A stretch of 64,000 nt of DNA from Colwellia ponticola (lineage in GTDB: Bacteria; Pseudomonadota; Gammaproteobacteria; Enterobacterales; Alteromonadaceae). Made by a program: the position numbers and the translations under genes. The stretch spans positions 1 to 64,000 of the forward strand of contig NZ_SZVP01000014.1 in NCBI RefSeq assembly GCF_005885605.1, read 5' to 3'. The notes under the pieces are model-generated. The model worked only from the letters and a program-made list of their open reading frames with translations, was not told the DNA's origin and made no database searches. The first letter of the stretch is position 1; the number at the start of each line of letters is the position of its first letter. Below, piece by piece: positions 16,521 to 27,827 of the stretch.

Positions 16521-17801
16521 TCAACAAGAGATATCTGCTAACTTGTCGAAATAGTCAGGGAATGTTTTTGAAGTACACTTAGGATCATTAATCGTTACCG
16601 GTGTATTACTTAACGCAACCAGAGAAAAACACATAGCAACTCGGTGATCATCATAGGTATCAATAGCTGCATGAATTAATTGCTCAGGTGGGGTAATAGC
16701 AATATAATCTTGCCCTTCAACCACCTCCGCGCCCACTTTTCTCAGCTCTGTTGCCATAGCAGACAAACGATCTGTTTCTTTTACCCGCCAGTTATAGATA
16801 TTACGAATGGTGGTAGTGCCTTTGGCAAAAAGCGCTGTTGTCGCAATTGTCATTGCCGCATCAGGGATATGATTCATATCCATATCTATCGCTGTTAATG
16901 GTTTACCCACCACAGTAATAGATTCATCATGCCACGTAACCTCTGCGCCCATCTTTTCAAGCACATCAGCAAAGTATTTATCCCCCTGAACACTGAGTTT
17001 ACCTACGCCATGTACCGTTACTTCGCCGCCTTTAATAGCACCTGCGGCTAAAAAGTATGATGCTGAAGACGCGTCGCCTTCTACCATATACTTTTCAACA
17101 CCTTGATAGCATTGACCGCCTTTAACCGTAAACGATTGATAAGCATTGTTAGTGACCTTAACGCCAAATCGAGACATGATATCTAACGTAATATCAATAT
17201 AAGGTTTAGACACTAACTCGCCTTCAATATCAATACGGGTGTCTGTTTGTAATAAGGGCGCTACCATTAAAATAGCCGTTAAAAACTGGCTTGAAATAGA
17301 GCCATCAATACGCACTGTCTTACCCGTTAATGCTTTACCTATTATTTTTACTGGCGGATAGTCTTTATTTTCTAGGTACTCTATATCGGCGTTTAACTGC
17401 GCTAAGGCATCAACGAGGTGACCAATGGGTCTTTCTTTCATCCTTGGCTCGCCCGTTAAGGTAAACTCCCCTTCACTTGCTGCAAGTGCTGCACATAATG
17501 GTCGCATAGCCGTACCGGCATTACCTAGGTATAATTCAAGTGGCTTTGCTGTCTTAAAAAAACCGTTATTACCCACGACAGTACACTGTGTACCACAATC
17601 ACTTAAAGTATAATTAACGCCTAAGCTAGCTAAGGCGTTTAACATATGCTTAATGTCATCACTGACGAGTAAATTAGTGATTTTAGTGACACCGTTAGCT
17701 AAGGCAGCAATTAACAATGCACGGTTAGATAAACTTTTTGAGCCAGGTAAAAACACTTCACCATTGACTTTAGTAATTGGATCTAACGTTAATTGTTCCA
17801 C
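16521..17801 (-). CDS. aroA: 3-phosphoshikimate 1-carboxyvinyltransferase (EPSP synthase)
   Basis: The enzyme joins shikimate 3-phosphate and PEP, the sixth step of the shikimate pathway. The product has about 426 residues and the motifs [18 protein letters not shown] and [11 protein letters not shown] (both active-site loops), plus RVKETDRL and DDHRVAM. The frame is open to 17840 inside serC, but GTG at 17801 (VEQLTLDPI), with AAGAAGG upstream and one base after the serC stop, is the natural start. The GNAGTAMRP loop is of the class I type. Confidence 0.95.
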   Translation of the reverse strand: MEQLTLDPITKVNGEVFLPGSKSLSNRALLIAALANGVTKITNLLVSDDIKHMLNALASLGVNYTLSDCGTQCTVVGNNGFFKTAKPLELYLGNAGTAMRPLCAALAASEGEFTLTGEPRMKERPIGHLVDALAQLNADIEYLENKDYPPVKIIGKALTGKTVRIDGSISSQFLTAILMVAPLLQTDTRIDIEGELVSKPYIDITLDIMSRFGVKVTNNAYQSFTVKGGQCYQGVEKYMVEGDASSASYFLAAGAIKGGEVTVHGVGKLSVQGDKYFADVLEKMGAEVTWHDESITVVGKPLTAIDMDMNHIPDAAMTIATTALFAKGTTTIRNIYNWRVKETDRLSAMATELRKVGAEVVEGQDYIAITPPEQLIHAAIDTYDDHRVAMCFSLVALSNTPVTINDPKCTSKTFPDYFDKLADISC

Positions 17802-17802
17802 T

Positions 17803-18888
17803 TTAGTTAACCTTCTTTTCAAATTTTTCCATAAACGCAATCAGCGCTTTTACACCTTCAAGTGGCATGGCATTATAAATGCTAGCCCGCATACCACCAA
17901 CAATTCTGTGACCTTGTAGCGCCGTTAAACCGGCAGCTTCTGATTCGTCTAAAAATTGTTGATTTAAGCTTTCATCTTTTAACCAAAAAGGAATATTCAT
18001 TTTACTACGGTATTGAGGGTCAATAGCGTTAAGGTAAAAGCTGCTGTTATCAATAGCTTGATAAAGTAACGCTGCTTTTTCTTGGTTGACTTTTTCAATT
18101 TCTTTAACGCCACCCAACTCTTTCAGCCATGTAAAAACAAGGCCGGCAAGATACCAAGCATAAGTCGGTGGTGTGTTGTACATAGAGTCATTATCAGCAG
18201 ATGTTTTGTAATTCATGATACAAGGCGTTGCTGTATGAGCATGGCCTAGTAAATCTTCTCTTACGATAACGATAGTTAAGCCTGATGGACCAATATTTTT
18301 TTGGGCACCAGCATAAATCAAACCAAATTTACTGACATCTATCTGATGCGATAATATGGTTGAAGACATATCGGCAACTAAAGGCACGCCATTAGTGTCT
18401 GGGATAGCGTTTATTTCAATACCATTAACCGTTTCATTTGGGCAATAATGTACATAGGCCGCATCAGGGTTTAATGGCCAGTCTTTACTGTCAACTAAGC
18501 TTAATTGCGTATCAGTGTCTTGATTAATGTTAATGATATTAACGTCACCAAAGTTTTTAGCTTCAATCGCTGCGGCTTTAGACCATGAACCTGACACGAC
18601 GTAGTCAGCAGACTTACCTTGTGGCAATAAGTTAAGTGGTACGGCAGAGAATTGACCACGACCGCCACCATGACAGAACAACACCTTATAATTATCAGGA
18701 ATCGCCATAAGCTCACGTAAATCAGCTTCGGCTTTAGCAGCCATTGCCATAAAAATATCACTACGATGGCTTAGTTCCATCACAGAACTACCAGTGTTTT
18801 GCCAATTAATAAACTCTTGTTGTGCTTTAGCCATAACCGTTGTTGGTAGCATGGCTGGGCCAGCACAAAAATTAAAAACTTCTGACAT
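17803..18888 (-). CDS. serC: Phosphoserine aminotransferase
   Basis: This PLP enzyme makes 3-phosphoserine and also serves pyridoxine synthesis. The 361-residue product has the PLP-lysine region [13 protein letters not shown], the N-terminal [11 protein letters not shown] and C-terminal [11 protein letters not shown] motifs. It is the first gene of a serC-aroA pair separated by one base, so the two are probably co-translated. It follows the gyrA terminator. Confidence 0.96.
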   Translation of the reverse strand: MSEVFNFCAGPAMLPTTVMAKAQQEFINWQNTGSSVMELSHRSDIFMAMAAKAEADLRELMAIPDNYKVLFCHGGGRGQFSAVPLNLLPQGKSADYVVSGSWSKAAAIEAKNFGDVNIININQDTDTQLSLVDSKDWPLNPDAAYVHYCPNETVNGIEINAIPDTNGVPLVADMSSTILSHQIDVSKFGLIYAGAQKNIGPSGLTIVIVREDLLGHAHTATPCIMNYKTSADNDSMYNTPPTYAWYLAGLVFTWLKELGGVKEIEKVNQEKAALLYQAIDNSSFYLNAIDPQYRSKMNIPFWLKDESLNQQFLDESEAAGLTALQGHRIVGGMRASIYNAMPLEGVKALIAFMEKFEKKVN

Positions 18889-18982
18889 TATCTTTCCTAC
18901 TTAATTAACTTAGCTGTAATTATCTATGGTTTAATTATCTGCGGTTTAATTATTTACGGTGTAAAATATTCATCCGCATAGT

Positions 18983-19016
18983 AAAAAAGGCGGTTATTAG
19001 CCGCCCTTTTTAATGT
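18983..19016 (-). terminator. Terminator downstream of gyrA
   Basis: AAAAGGGCGGC pairs with GCCGCCTTTTTT around a TAATA loop on the minus strand, just after the gyrA stop. Confidence 0.85.
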
Positions 19017-19027
19017 TTCAATTGCAC

Positions 19028-21742
19028 TTATTCTTGATTGTCACCTTCTAGACCATCAGCAATATCTTTTTGCTCGCTAGGCTCAGCGGCTTCTTCAACA
19101 CTTGCTACAAGGTTTTCATCAACATCAGTAGCTTGTTCAAGTTCTTCTGCGACTTCAATTTCATCTATACGTTGTAATGCAACAACATGTTCATCATCAG
19201 CAGTACGAATTAAGCGTACCCCTTGAGTATTACGACCTATCACGCTCACTTCATTAACGCGCGTTCGAACCAAGGTGCCACTGTCGGTAATAAGCATTAT
19301 TTCATCAAGTTCTTCAACCTGAACTGCACCGACAACTGGGCCATTACGTTCACTCACTTTAATAGACACAACACCTTTAGTTGCTCTACTCTTAGCTGGA
19401 TATTCAGCTAAGTCGGTGCGCTTACCAAAACCGTTTTCAGTAATAGTTAATATAGGCCCGTCATTTTTAGGTACAATAAGTGAAACAACTTTTTGCTCGC
19501 CTTCAAGTTTCATACCGCGAACACCAGTACCTGTACGACCGATAGGTTTTAATGCCCAGCGTTGTTCACCTGTTTCAGGGTCAAGCTTAATTTCACCCGT
19601 TTCACTGTCGCGTACTTTTTCATTAAAGCGCACTACTTTACCAGCATCAGAGAACAACATAATATCGTTATTACCATCGGTAATATCAACACCAATTAGG
19701 GTATCGTCATCACGAAGGTTTAAGGCAATAATACCATTAGCACGTTGATTTGAATAAGCATCTAAACGCGTTTTCTTCACTGTACCTGACGCCGTTGCCA
19801 TCACAATATATTTATCATCGGCGTAATCACGTACCGGTAAAATAGCGGTGATGCGTTCATCACTTTCTAACGGCAGAATATTAACAATAGGTCTGCCTCT
19901 GGCGGTACGACTTGCTAATGGCAACTGATACACTTTCAACCAGTATAATTTACCACGATCTGAGAAACATAAAATCGTATCATGAGTATTAGCCACTAAT
20001 AAACGCTCGATGAAGTCTTCTTCTTTCATCTTAGTAGCGGCTTTACCTTTACCACCACGACGCTGAGCTTCGTAATCGCTTAACACTTGGTATTTAACAT
20101 AACCTTCATGGGATAAGGTAACCACCACGTCTTCTTCAGTGATTAAGTCTTCTAATGATAAGTCATGTGACGCATTGGTGATTTCAGTTCGACGTTCGTC
20201 GCCAAACTCATCACGAATAGCAATAAGCTCTTCACAAATAACTTCCATTAAGCGCTCAGGTGTCGCTAAAATATGCATTAATTCAGCAATAAGGTCTAAG
20301 AGCGTTTTGTACTCACTTAAAATCTTATCGTGTTCCATGCCAGACAGTTTGTATAACTGTAAGTCAACAATGGCTTTTGCTTGCTCTGCGGTTAAATAAT
20401 ATAAACCATCACGGATACCGTATTCTGGCTCTAGCCACTCAGGGCGCGCGGCATCATTGCCCGCTTCGCTAAGCATATGTGCCACATTACCAAGAGACCA
20501 ACCTTGAGCGATAAGTTTTTCTTCTGACTCTTTTCTATTGTTTGAATTTTTAATAAGTTCAATAATAGGGTCAATATTGGCTAATGCAATCGATAAACCT
20601 TCTAAGATATGCGCACGTTCACGCGCTTTTCTTAATTCGAAAATAGTACGACGGGTAACCACTTCACGGCGATGTAGAATAAACGCTTCTAGCATTTCTT
20701 TAATGTTAAATATTTTTGGTTGACCATTGGTTAAGGCCACCATATTTAAACCAAAAGACACTTGCATTTGCGTAAGTTTGTATAGGTTATTTAAAACAAC
20801 TTCACCTACGTCACCACGTTTGATTTCAATAACCATACGCATACCGTCTTTATCAGACTCGTCACGTAAAGCAGAAATACCCTCAAGACGTTTTTCTTTA
20901 ACCAGCTCAGCCATTTTTTCTATCAGGCGTGCTTTGTTAACTTGATAAGGCAGCTCGTGCACTATAATGGTTTCTTTGCCCGTAGTTTCATGGACTTCAA
21001 TGTCAGCACGCGCACGAATTTTTATTTTACCACGACCCGTTCGGTAAGCTTCTTCAATACCCGCACGACCACTGATGATACCTGCTGTTGGAAAGTCAGG
21101 ACCAGGGATATGCTGTAATATTTCTTCAAACGTGAGGTCACTGTTGTCGATAAGCGCTAAACACGCATTAATGACTTCAGTTAAGTTATGTGGTGGGATA
21201 TTGGTTGCCATACCAACGGCAATACCTGAAGTGCCGTTAACCAGTAAGTTAGGTATACGCGTTGGCATCACCGCTGGAATATGCTCAGTACCGTCATAGT
21301 TAGGTACAAAATCAACGGTTTCTTTATCTAAATCAGCAAGAATAGCGTGGGCGATTTTAGACATTCTAATTTCGGTATAACGCATTGCCGCCGCGCTATC
21401 ACCATCAACAGAACCAAAGTTACCTTGTCCATCGACAAGCATGTAACGTAAGGAAAATGGTTGTGCCATACGAACGATGGTATCGTAAACAGCTGTATCA
21501 CCATGTGGGTGATACTTACCTATAACATCACCAACCACACGGGCAGATTTTTTATAGGCTTTATTCCAATCATTACCAAGGACATCCATGGCAAATAACA
21601 CCCTGCGATGTACTGGTTTTAAGCCGTCACGAACATCAGGCAATGCACGCCCAACTATTACGCTCATAGCATAATCTAAATAGGAGTTTTTTAGTTCATC
21701 TTCAATATTAACTGGAACTATTTGTTTGGCCAGGTCGGACAT
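19028..21742 (-). CDS. gyrA: DNA gyrase subunit A
   Basis: The cleaving/rejoining subunit of gyrase, which introduces negative supercoils. The 904-residue protein has the catalytic tyrosine at residue 122 (AAAMRYTE), the winged-helix/tower domains, six beta-pinwheel blades including the GyrA box (QRRGGKGK, near residue 560) and an acidic C-terminal tail. In the quinolone-resistance region residue 83 is Thr rather than the Ser of E. coli, while Asp87 is kept. It is transcribed alone, toward serC. Confidence 0.98.
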   Translation of the reverse strand: MSDLAKQIVPVNIEDELKNSYLDYAMSVIVGRALPDVRDGLKPVHRRVLFAMDVLGNDWNKAYKKSARVVGDVIGKYHPHGDTAVYDTIVRMAQPFSLRYMLVDGQGNFGSVDGDSAAAMRYTEIRMSKIAHAILADLDKETVDFVPNYDGTEHIPAVMPTRIPNLLVNGTSGIAVGMATNIPPHNLTEVINACLALIDNSDLTFEEILQHIPGPDFPTAGIISGRAGIEEAYRTGRGKIKIRARADIEVHETTGKETIIVHELPYQVNKARLIEKMAELVKEKRLEGISALRDESDKDGMRMVIEIKRGDVGEVVLNNLYKLTQMQVSFGLNMVALTNGQPKIFNIKEMLEAFILHRREVVTRRTIFELRKARERAHILEGLSIALANIDPIIELIKNSNNRKESEEKLIAQGWSLGNVAHMLSEAGNDAARPEWLEPEYGIRDGLYYLTAEQAKAIVDLQLYKLSGMEHDKILSEYKTLLDLIAELMHILATPERLMEVICEELIAIRDEFGDERRTEITNASHDLSLEDLITEEDVVVTLSHEGYVKYQVLSDYEAQRRGGKGKAATKMKEEDFIERLLVANTHDTILCFSDRGKLYWLKVYQLPLASRTARGRPIVNILPLESDERITAILPVRDYADDKYIVMATASGTVKKTRLDAYSNQRANGIIALNLRDDDTLIGVDITDGNNDIMLFSDAGKVVRFNEKVRDSETGEIKLDPETGEQRWALKPIGRTGTGVRGMKLEGEQKVVSLIVPKNDGPILTITENGFGKRTDLAEYPAKSRATKGVVSIKVSERNGPVVGAVQVEELDEIMLITDSGTLVRTRVNEVSVIGRNTQGVRLIRTADDEHVVALQRIDEIEVAEELEQATDVDENLVASVEEAAEPSEQKDIADGLEGDNQE

Positions 21743-22113
21743 AAATCGATGGTATCCCTTAACTAATTCTTTTGTTTAACAATACTGTAGATAGTAAGAG
21801 TATTATCTTGTATGGAAAAACGATATTTTAAATGTTTTTATTGTTATCTAACAGACAACACTATTAGACATTTCTATTCGGTATTTCTATTAGGCTTTTC
21901 TAGTGGTTATTTCTAGTCAATAATAATAGTAATTAGCGCAGCATACTAGCATAAAAATGTTTGATGCCATACTGGTTTTATTAAAGGTTTTTATAAGTAT
22001 TATGAACAGCTTAAAAAAACACCGTAAAAGCATATGTTTGATCTATCTCCTTTGCTTAAAAATAACTTTCGTTTAGAATAAAACCATTAAAAATTAATTT
22101 AAAGTAGTCAACT
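21743..22113. other. Divergent intergenic region gyrA/ubiG
   Basis: No gene is seen. It must hold the promoters of gyrA (left) and ubiG (right). Around 21868-21917 a TTTCTA-containing motif recurs four times at roughly 15-bp steps (TTTCTATTCGG, TTTCTATTAGG, TTTTCTAGTGG, TTTCTAGTC). Confidence 0.5.
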
Positions 22114-22854
22114 ATGTCAGCCAAACCGCTTAACGTAAATGAAGATGAAATTGCCAAATTTGAGCAAATTGCTAGTCAATGGTGGGATTTAACCGGTGAT
22201 TTTAAACCATTACATCAAATTAACCCCTTAAGAGTAAATTTTATTAGCCAACATATTGCCTCGGCGCTTAACAGCGATGACACCAATAACGGTTTTTATA
22301 ATAAAAAAATGATTGATGTGGGTTGTGGTGGTGGCATATTGTCTGAGTCATTAGCCAAATTAGGTGCTCAAGTGATGGGTATTGATATGGGTACAGAGCC
22401 ACTTAATGTCGCTAAATTACATGCGTTAGAATCAAGCCTGTCAATTAATTATCAAAAAATAACTGCAGAAGAAAAAGCCTTGCAAGACCCGGAAGCTTTT
22501 GACGTGGTTACTTGTATGGAAATGCTTGAGCATGTACCAGAGCCTGAATCTGTGATTAACGCGTGTGCGTCGTTAGTAAAGCCTGGCGGCTTGGTGTTCT
22601 TTTCAACCCTCAATAAAAGTATCAAGTCGTATTTATTGGCAATACTCGCAGCAGAAAAACTACTAAAAATAGTGCCTGATGGTACCCATGACCATGATAA
22701 ATTTATTCGCCCTTCCCAGCTTATTGGTTGGGCAGAGGCGCATGGTTTAAAATGTATTGATACCAGTGGTATTCATTACAACCCGATAACGGGCAACCAT
22801 AAGCTCGATAATTCACTCGATGTTAACTATATATTGTGTTGTCGTAAGCTTTAG
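22114..22854 (+). CDS. ubiG: Ubiquinone biosynthesis O-methyltransferase
   Basis: The enzyme performs both O-methylation steps of ubiquinone synthesis with SAM. The 246-residue class I methyltransferase has [25 protein letters not shown] at the N-terminus, the SAM motif [12 protein letters not shown] near residues 68-79 and [10 protein letters not shown]. The gyrA/ubiG divergent pair is a conserved arrangement in gammaproteobacteria. Confidence 0.96.
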   Translation: MSAKPLNVNEDEIAKFEQIASQWWDLTGDFKPLHQINPLRVNFISQHIASALNSDDTNNGFYNKKMIDVGCGGGILSESLAKLGAQVMGIDMGTEPLNVAKLHALESSLSINYQKITAEEKALQDPEAFDVVTCMEMLEHVPEPESVINACASLVKPGGLVFFSTLNKSIKSYLLAILAAEKLLKIVPDGTHDHDKFIRPSQLIGWAEAHGLKCIDTSGIHYNPITGNHKLDNSLDVNYILCCRKL

Positions 22855-22946
22855 TCGCCTTCGTGTTGATCTTTGTGTTAACAACTAAACGGTGAAGCTA
22901 AATAACCGTTAAGATGACGTAAAAAATAGCAAGTAAATAACGACTT

Positions 22947-23000
22947 AAAGCCTCAAACAATGATTTAAGCTAATGTTGATCATTGTTTGAGGCTTTGATT
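22947..23000 (+). terminator. Strong hairpin terminator after ubiG
   Basis: AAAGCCTCAAACAATGAT and ATCATTGTTTGAGGCTTT form an 18-bp perfect stem, followed by GATTT. The T tract is weak but the stem is exceptional. Confidence 0.7.
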
Positions 23001-23299
23001 TAAGCATTGTTGTATAAACAAGCAAGTTGTTCAAACATTAAGCCAGCACACCATTACTCCATAAAGCATTGAAATTATTATATTTTATTTTCTTTAGATT
23101 AATTCACTATAAAGATAATAAAAATTTAACAAAAATAATTGATGAAAATTATTATATTTTAAAAGACGTAAATAATCGTTGCTTTTAGTAAATTCCAAAA
23201 TGAAATAGTCTTACTAGGTTAGTCACCACTAACCCCTATAATTACGGCAAAAATAACGCCAAAGATCAACCTATTTTATCACTTGCAAAAGAGGTCAAA

Positions 23300-23315
23300 C
23301 CTCACTATCTTGTGC
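23300..23315 (+). promoter_or_regulatory. NrdR box 1 (candidate)
   Basis: CCTCACTATCTTGTGC matches 11 of 16 positions of the NrdR consensus ACACWATATATWGTGT. It directly precedes a perfect TATAAT. Confidence 0.6.
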
Positions 23316-23316
23316 C

Positions 23317-23322
23317 TATAAT
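23317..23322 (+). promoter_or_regulatory. -10 element of the nrdA promoter
   Basis: TATAAT lies between the two NrdR-box candidates. The -35 region (around GGTCAA/GTCAAA) is poor. The layout suits repression by NrdR binding across the promoter. Confidence 0.55.
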
Positions 23323-23330
23323 TTTAAAAA

Positions 23331-23346
23331 GCCCTAGATATTGTGC
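23331..23346 (+). promoter_or_regulatory. NrdR box 2 (candidate)
   Basis: GCCCTAGATATTGTGC matches 12 of 16 consensus positions. It starts 31 bp after box 1, three helical turns, the spacing known for NrdR box pairs. Confidence 0.65.
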
Positions 23347-23519
23347 ATTTGATGTTCAATGGCTTATTTAATATACGTATTAAATAATGTCTAATTAGCC
23401 TTGCTATTTAAATCAGTAATGGACTTTTTATTAGTAACAATTTTAATTCCTTTGATACATCAATTCTGTTGATATTAAAGGATATAAACATTCACCATAA
23501 TTTGCTTGACAGGTATTTC

Positions 23520-25790
23520 ATGACTAACAGCCTCTTTGTAACTAAACGAAATGGTAAGAAAGAAAACATTGATTTAGAAAAAATTCACCGCGTAATTGCT
23601 TGGGCTGCCGATGGCTTAGAGCATGTTTCTGTTTCTCAGGTTGAGTTAAAATCACATATTCAGTTTTACGATGGTATTAAAACTGAAGATATTCATGAAA
23701 CAATTATTAAAGCTGCGGCTGATTTAATCTCTGAAGAAACTCCTGATTATCAATATCTAGCTGCGCGTTTAGCGGTATTTCATTTACGTAAAAAAGCCTA
23801 CGGAAAATTTGAGCCACCGGCTCTTTATCAGCACGTAGTCAAGTTAGTAGAAGCAGGTAAATATGATCAGCATTTATTAGCTGACTACAGCAAAGAAGAT
23901 TTTGATCATATGGCCAGTTTTATGGATCATAGCCGTGATCTAAACTTCAGCTATGCCGCCGTTAAGCAACTTGAAGGTAAATACTTAGTACAGAACCGTG
24001 TTAGTGGTGAAATTTACGAAAGTGCGCAATTTTTATATGTGTTAGTGGCGGCCTGTTTATTTGCTAAATACCCTACTGAGTCACGTTTAACTTACGTAGA
24101 AAACTTCTACCACGCCATCTCAACCTTTAAAATATCGTTACCTACGCCAATAATGGCCGGCGTTCGTACGCCAACACGTCAATTTTCATCGTGTGTATTG
24201 ATTGAGTGTGGTGACAGTTTAGATTCTATTAACGCCACATCAAGTGCTATTGTTAAATACGTATCACAACGTGCAGGTATTGGCGTTAATGCCGGACGTA
24301 TTCGCGCTTTAGGTAGCACGATAAGAAATGGTGAAGCTTTTCATACTGGTTGTATTCCGTTCTTTAAACACTTTCAAACCGCTGTAAAAAGTTGTTCGCA
24401 AGGTGGCGTTCGCGGCGGTGCAGCGACCTTGTTTTATCCATTATGGCATCTTGAAGTAGAAAGCTTACTGGTACTTAAAAATAACCGAGGTGTTGAAGAA
24501 AATCGTGTTCGTCATTTAGACTATGGCGTGCAATTTAATAAGCTTATGTATCAACGCTTAATTAAAGGCGGCTATATTACTTTATTTAGTCCTAGTGATG
24601 TACCAGGACTTTATGACGCCTTCTTTGAAGATCAAGAAAAATTTGAGCGTTTGTACGTGCAATATGAAAATGATGAGTCTATTCGCAAAAAACGTATTAA
24701 AGCAATTGAATTATTTACGTTATTTGCCCAAGAGCGCGCCAGCACTGGTCGAATTTACTTACAAAATGTTGATCACTGTAATACCCATAGTCCTTTTGAG
24801 CCGACAAAAGCGGCAATTCGTCAAAGTAATTTGTGTTTAGAAATTGCGCTACCGACTAAACCAATGAACGATATTAACGATGAAAATGGCGAAATAGCAC
24901 TGTGTACGCTGTCTGCCTTTAACTTAGGTGCTATTGATTCATTAGATGAGCTAGAAGGCTTAGCTGATTTAGCCGTACGCGCTTTAGATAGCTTATTAGA
25001 TTATCAAGACTACCCTATTCCGGCTGCACAAAGTGCTAGTATGGCGCGTAGAACGTTAGGTATAGGTGTTATAAACTATGCTTACTACTTGGCTAAAAAT
25101 GGCCTTTACTATTCAAACGGTAGTGCTAATAACTTAACACATCGTACTTTTGAAGCGATTCAGTATTATTTACTTAAAGCGACTAATGAATTAGCCAAAG
25201 AGCAAGGCCCGTGCCCTAAGTTTAACGAAACACGCTTAGCGCAAGGTATCTTACCTATTGATACTTATAAAAAATCGATTGATGACATTACGGGTGAGCC
25301 ATTGCATCTTGATTGGGAGACCTTACGCGAAAGTATTAAACAACATGGTGTAAGAAATTCAACAGTATCGGCGTTAATGCCATCAGAAACCTCGTCACAA
25401 ATCTCAAATGCCACTAACGGTATTGAGCCACCGCGTGGTTTGATCAGCATTAAAGCAAGTAAAGATGGCATTTTAAAGCAAGTTGTTCCTGAATATGAAC
25501 GACTAAAAGGCAACTACGAGTTACTGTGGAACATTCCCAATAACCAAGGCTATTTAGAGCTAGTGGGTATAATGCAAAAGTTTGTTGATCAAGCGATTTC
25601 AGCGAACACAAACTATGATCCAAATAAATTTGCGGCAGGTAAAGTACCGGTTAAACAAATATTACAAGATATGCTAACAGCCTATAAGCTAGGTGTTAAA
25701 ACGCTTTATTACCATAATACCCGTGATGGTGCTAATGATGATTTTGAAGCTGAAGACGATAGCTGTGCTGATGGTGCTTGTAAAATATAG
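23520..25790 (+). CDS. nrdA: Ribonucleoside-diphosphate reductase, alpha subunit (class Ia)
   Basis: The large subunit reduces NDPs to dNDPs. From the ATG at 23520 (MTNSLFVTKRNGKKENIDLEK), with GACAGG upstream, it has about 756 residues; the frame is open to a TTG 51 nt earlier. It has an N-terminal ATP cone, active-site cysteines in FSSCVLIECGDS and NLCLEIALP, and the C-terminal redox pair (DDSCADGACKI) that takes electrons from thioredoxin/glutaredoxin. nrdB and a ferredoxin follow. Confidence 0.97.
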   Translation: MTNSLFVTKRNGKKENIDLEKIHRVIAWAADGLEHVSVSQVELKSHIQFYDGIKTEDIHETIIKAAADLISEETPDYQYLAARLAVFHLRKKAYGKFEPPALYQHVVKLVEAGKYDQHLLADYSKEDFDHMASFMDHSRDLNFSYAAVKQLEGKYLVQNRVSGEIYESAQFLYVLVAACLFAKYPTESRLTYVENFYHAISTFKISLPTPIMAGVRTPTRQFSSCVLIECGDSLDSINATSSAIVKYVSQRAGIGVNAGRIRALGSTIRNGEAFHTGCIPFFKHFQTAVKSCSQGGVRGGAATLFYPLWHLEVESLLVLKNNRGVEENRVRHLDYGVQFNKLMYQRLIKGGYITLFSPSDVPGLYDAFFEDQEKFERLYVQYENDESIRKKRIKAIELFTLFAQERASTGRIYLQNVDHCNTHSPFEPTKAAIRQSNLCLEIALPTKPMNDINDENGEIALCTLSAFNLGAIDSLDELEGLADLAVRALDSLLDYQDYPIPAAQSASMARRTLGIGVINYAYYLAKNGLYYSNGSANNLTHRTFEAIQYYLLKATNELAKEQGPCPKFNETRLAQGILPIDTYKKSIDDITGEPLHLDWETLRESIKQHGVRNSTVSALMPSETSSQISNATNGIEPPRGLISIKASKDGILKQVVPEYERLKGNYELLWNIPNNQGYLELVGIMQKFVDQAISANTNYDPNKFAAGKVPVKQILQDMLTAYKLGVKTLYYHNTRDGANDDFEAEDDSCADGACKI

Positions 25791-26103
25791 CCAGAGCTTA
25801 ACCAAGCCTTAACGAACATTTAATCATAACTTAATAACAGCACAAGTTAAAATGTTCTCAATTTAAGGCGATCTAAATTGCGTTAAATAACGTAGCTTAA
25901 GTTATATCGTGTAAGTCATCTAGTTGACATGACTTACACTGATGCACTGAGAGCACAGTACCTAGGCACTAAGACTGAAAGTACTGAACATCACTGTATT
26001 GCACCTCAGCGCTAACAAGCATTAAACATAATAGAACACGATAGAGCTTAGTTAAGACTAGGCTTTAACTATGACTACTTGGTAGTCCCAAAGGAATAAA
26101 AAA
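25791..26103 (+). other. nrdA-nrdB intergenic region with a perfect hairpin
   Basis: The region is 313 nt without a gene. GTGTAAGTCAT at 25909-25919 and ATGACTTACAC at 25929-25939 form an 11-bp perfect stem with a 9-nt loop and no T tract. A smaller GACTAC/GTAGTC hairpin lies just before the nrdB ribosome-binding site AAAGGAA. It may be an mRNA processing or stability element, or a protein-binding palindrome. Confidence 0.6.
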
Positions 26104-27234
26104 ATGACGTATACCACGTTTAATCAAACACCTAATGACGCGCTGTTAGAGCCAATGTTTTTAGGTAATAGCGTTAACGTTTCTCGTTACGATCAACAAC
26201 GTTATATTGCTTTTGAAAAGTTAATTGAAAAACAATTATCATTTTTTTGGCGTCCAGAAGAAGTGGATGTCTCTAAAGATAGGGCTGATTGGCAAAGTTT
26301 AACCGACTCTGAAAAACATATTTTTATCTCAAACCTAAAATATCAAACATTGCTAGATTCAATGGCTGCGCGCTCTGTTAATGCCGTGTTTTTACCCTTA
26401 GTCTCTTTACCTGAAGTAGAGACGTGGATAGAAACGTGGGCGTTTAGTGAAACTATTCACTCACGCTCTTATACCCATATTCTACGTAATTTATTTACTG
26501 CCCCTGGGGAAATATTCGATGATATTATCGTTAACCCCGCTATTTTAAAGCGTGCTTCAAGCATCTCGAAATACTTTGATGAGGTTATTCTCACCACACA
26601 ATTACTCCAATCTCAAGGTGAAGGTACCTATGACATTGAAGGTAAAACCATTGAAGTAACAACAAGAAAGCTTAAAGAGCGTTTATATCTTGCTGTGTGC
26701 TCTGTTAACGCACTAGAAGCTATTCGCTTTTATGTTAGCTTTGCTTGCTCATTCGCTTTTGCAGAACGAGAATTACTTGAAGGTAATGCTAAAATTATCA
26801 AGCTTATTGCCCGTGATGAAGCATTACACTTAACCGGTACGCAGCATATTCTTAATAACTGGCGATCAGGTAAAGATGATCCTGAAATGAAAATTATTAG
26901 TGAAGAACTTCGTGACGAAGGTTTGCAAATTTTCTTAGATGTTGTTGAGCAAGAAAAAGAATGGGCGCAATACTTATTTAAAGATGGCTCAATGATTGGC
27001 CTTAATGCCGATATTTTAAATCAATATATTGAATATATTTCTAATCAGCGTTTAACTGCTATTGGTTTTGCCGCGCCTTATAACATAAAGAGTAATCCGT
27101 TACCTTGGATGAATGCATACCTTGTTAGTGACAACGTACAAGTTGCTCCGCAAGAAACTGAAATATCAAGCTATTTAGTAGGTCAGGTTGACTCATCTGT
27201 AGATGCTGACGACTTTGATGACTTTGACTTATAA
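26104..27234 (+). CDS. nrdB: Ribonucleoside-diphosphate reductase, beta subunit (class Ia)
   Basis: The small subunit houses the di-iron tyrosyl radical. The 376-residue protein has the iron ligands in [14 protein letters not shown] and [15 protein letters not shown], and an acidic C-terminal tail ([10 protein letters not shown]) that docks to NrdA. Start follows AAAGGAATAAAAAA. It is second in the nrdA-nrdB-ferredoxin set. Confidence 0.97.
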   Translation: MTYTTFNQTPNDALLEPMFLGNSVNVSRYDQQRYIAFEKLIEKQLSFFWRPEEVDVSKDRADWQSLTDSEKHIFISNLKYQTLLDSMAARSVNAVFLPLVSLPEVETWIETWAFSETIHSRSYTHILRNLFTAPGEIFDDIIVNPAILKRASSISKYFDEVILTTQLLQSQGEGTYDIEGKTIEVTTRKLKERLYLAVCSVNALEAIRFYVSFACSFAFAERELLEGNAKIIKLIARDEALHLTGTQHILNNWRSGKDDPEMKIISEELRDEGLQIFLDVVEQEKEWAQYLFKDGSMIGLNADILNQYIEYISNQRLTAIGFAAPYNIKSNPLPWMNAYLVSDNVQVAPQETEISSYLVGQVDSSVDADDFDDFDL

Positions 27235-27331
27235 CCCATTGAAAATTTATTAAAGATACTTAATTATAAGTTACGCTAAAAGCGCGAATACCGTGCTTTT
27301 AGTTATCTATACATAGGTTATGAAATAAACG

Positions 27332-27649
27332 ATGACTATCACTATAAAAGCCAAAAACGCCGCTGACAATATGATAAACACGTTAAAATTACAGCCTAAA
27401 ATTAACGTGCAAGGTAAAGTGGTGCTTTATAATAATAAAGCACAAACCTTACTTGATTGTTTAGAGTTAGCTGATGTTGAAGTACATTACCATTGCCGTG
27501 ATGGTTTTTGTGGTGCCTGTCGAGTTACCCTAGTAGAGGGTCAAATTCACTACCCAGCAGGCGAGCCTTTAGCTTACGTTGGTGACAACGAAATACTGCC
27601 CTGCTGTTGCGTGCCAGTAACCGATATTAGTTTACGTATAGATGAATAA
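27332..27649 (+). CDS. yfaE: YfaE-like [2Fe-2S] ferredoxin for NrdB radical maintenance
   Basis: The 105-residue plant-type ferredoxin has cysteines 55, 60 and 63 in CRDGFCGACR and a distal cluster ligand within LPCCCVP (residues 91-93). Compared with E. coli YfaE (about 84 residues) it has an N-terminal extension of about 20 residues. YfaE reduces the diferric centre of NrdB to regenerate the tyrosyl radical; position right after nrdB supports that role. Confidence 0.92.
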   Translation: MTITIKAKNAADNMINTLKLQPKINVQGKVVLYNNKAQTLLDCLELADVEVHYHCRDGFCGACRVTLVEGQIHYPAGEPLAYVGDNEILPCCCVPVTDISLRIDE

Positions 27650-27827
27650 CCTATACTAGTCGCAGGAGAGTCTACTAAAGTAACCACCGCCATGGTTACA
27701 ACAAAGCATAACTGGTTAAACTTAAATCGACGTAACATATGAGTAATAATAGCGAATGGAAGTAAAGGCTTCATTGAGTAAGCTTTACTGTTGCTTACAC
27801 CGTTATCTAAAAAGTAGGCTAATACTT

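Larger units (their letters stand above)
22855..23519. other. Long ubiG-nrdA intergenic region
   Basis: It begins with the ubiG terminator hairpin and continues with about 300 bp of very AT-rich DNA. It ends with a promoter region carrying two NrdR-box candidates and a TATAAT, about 200 nt before nrdA. No ORF is convincing. Confidence 0.6.
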
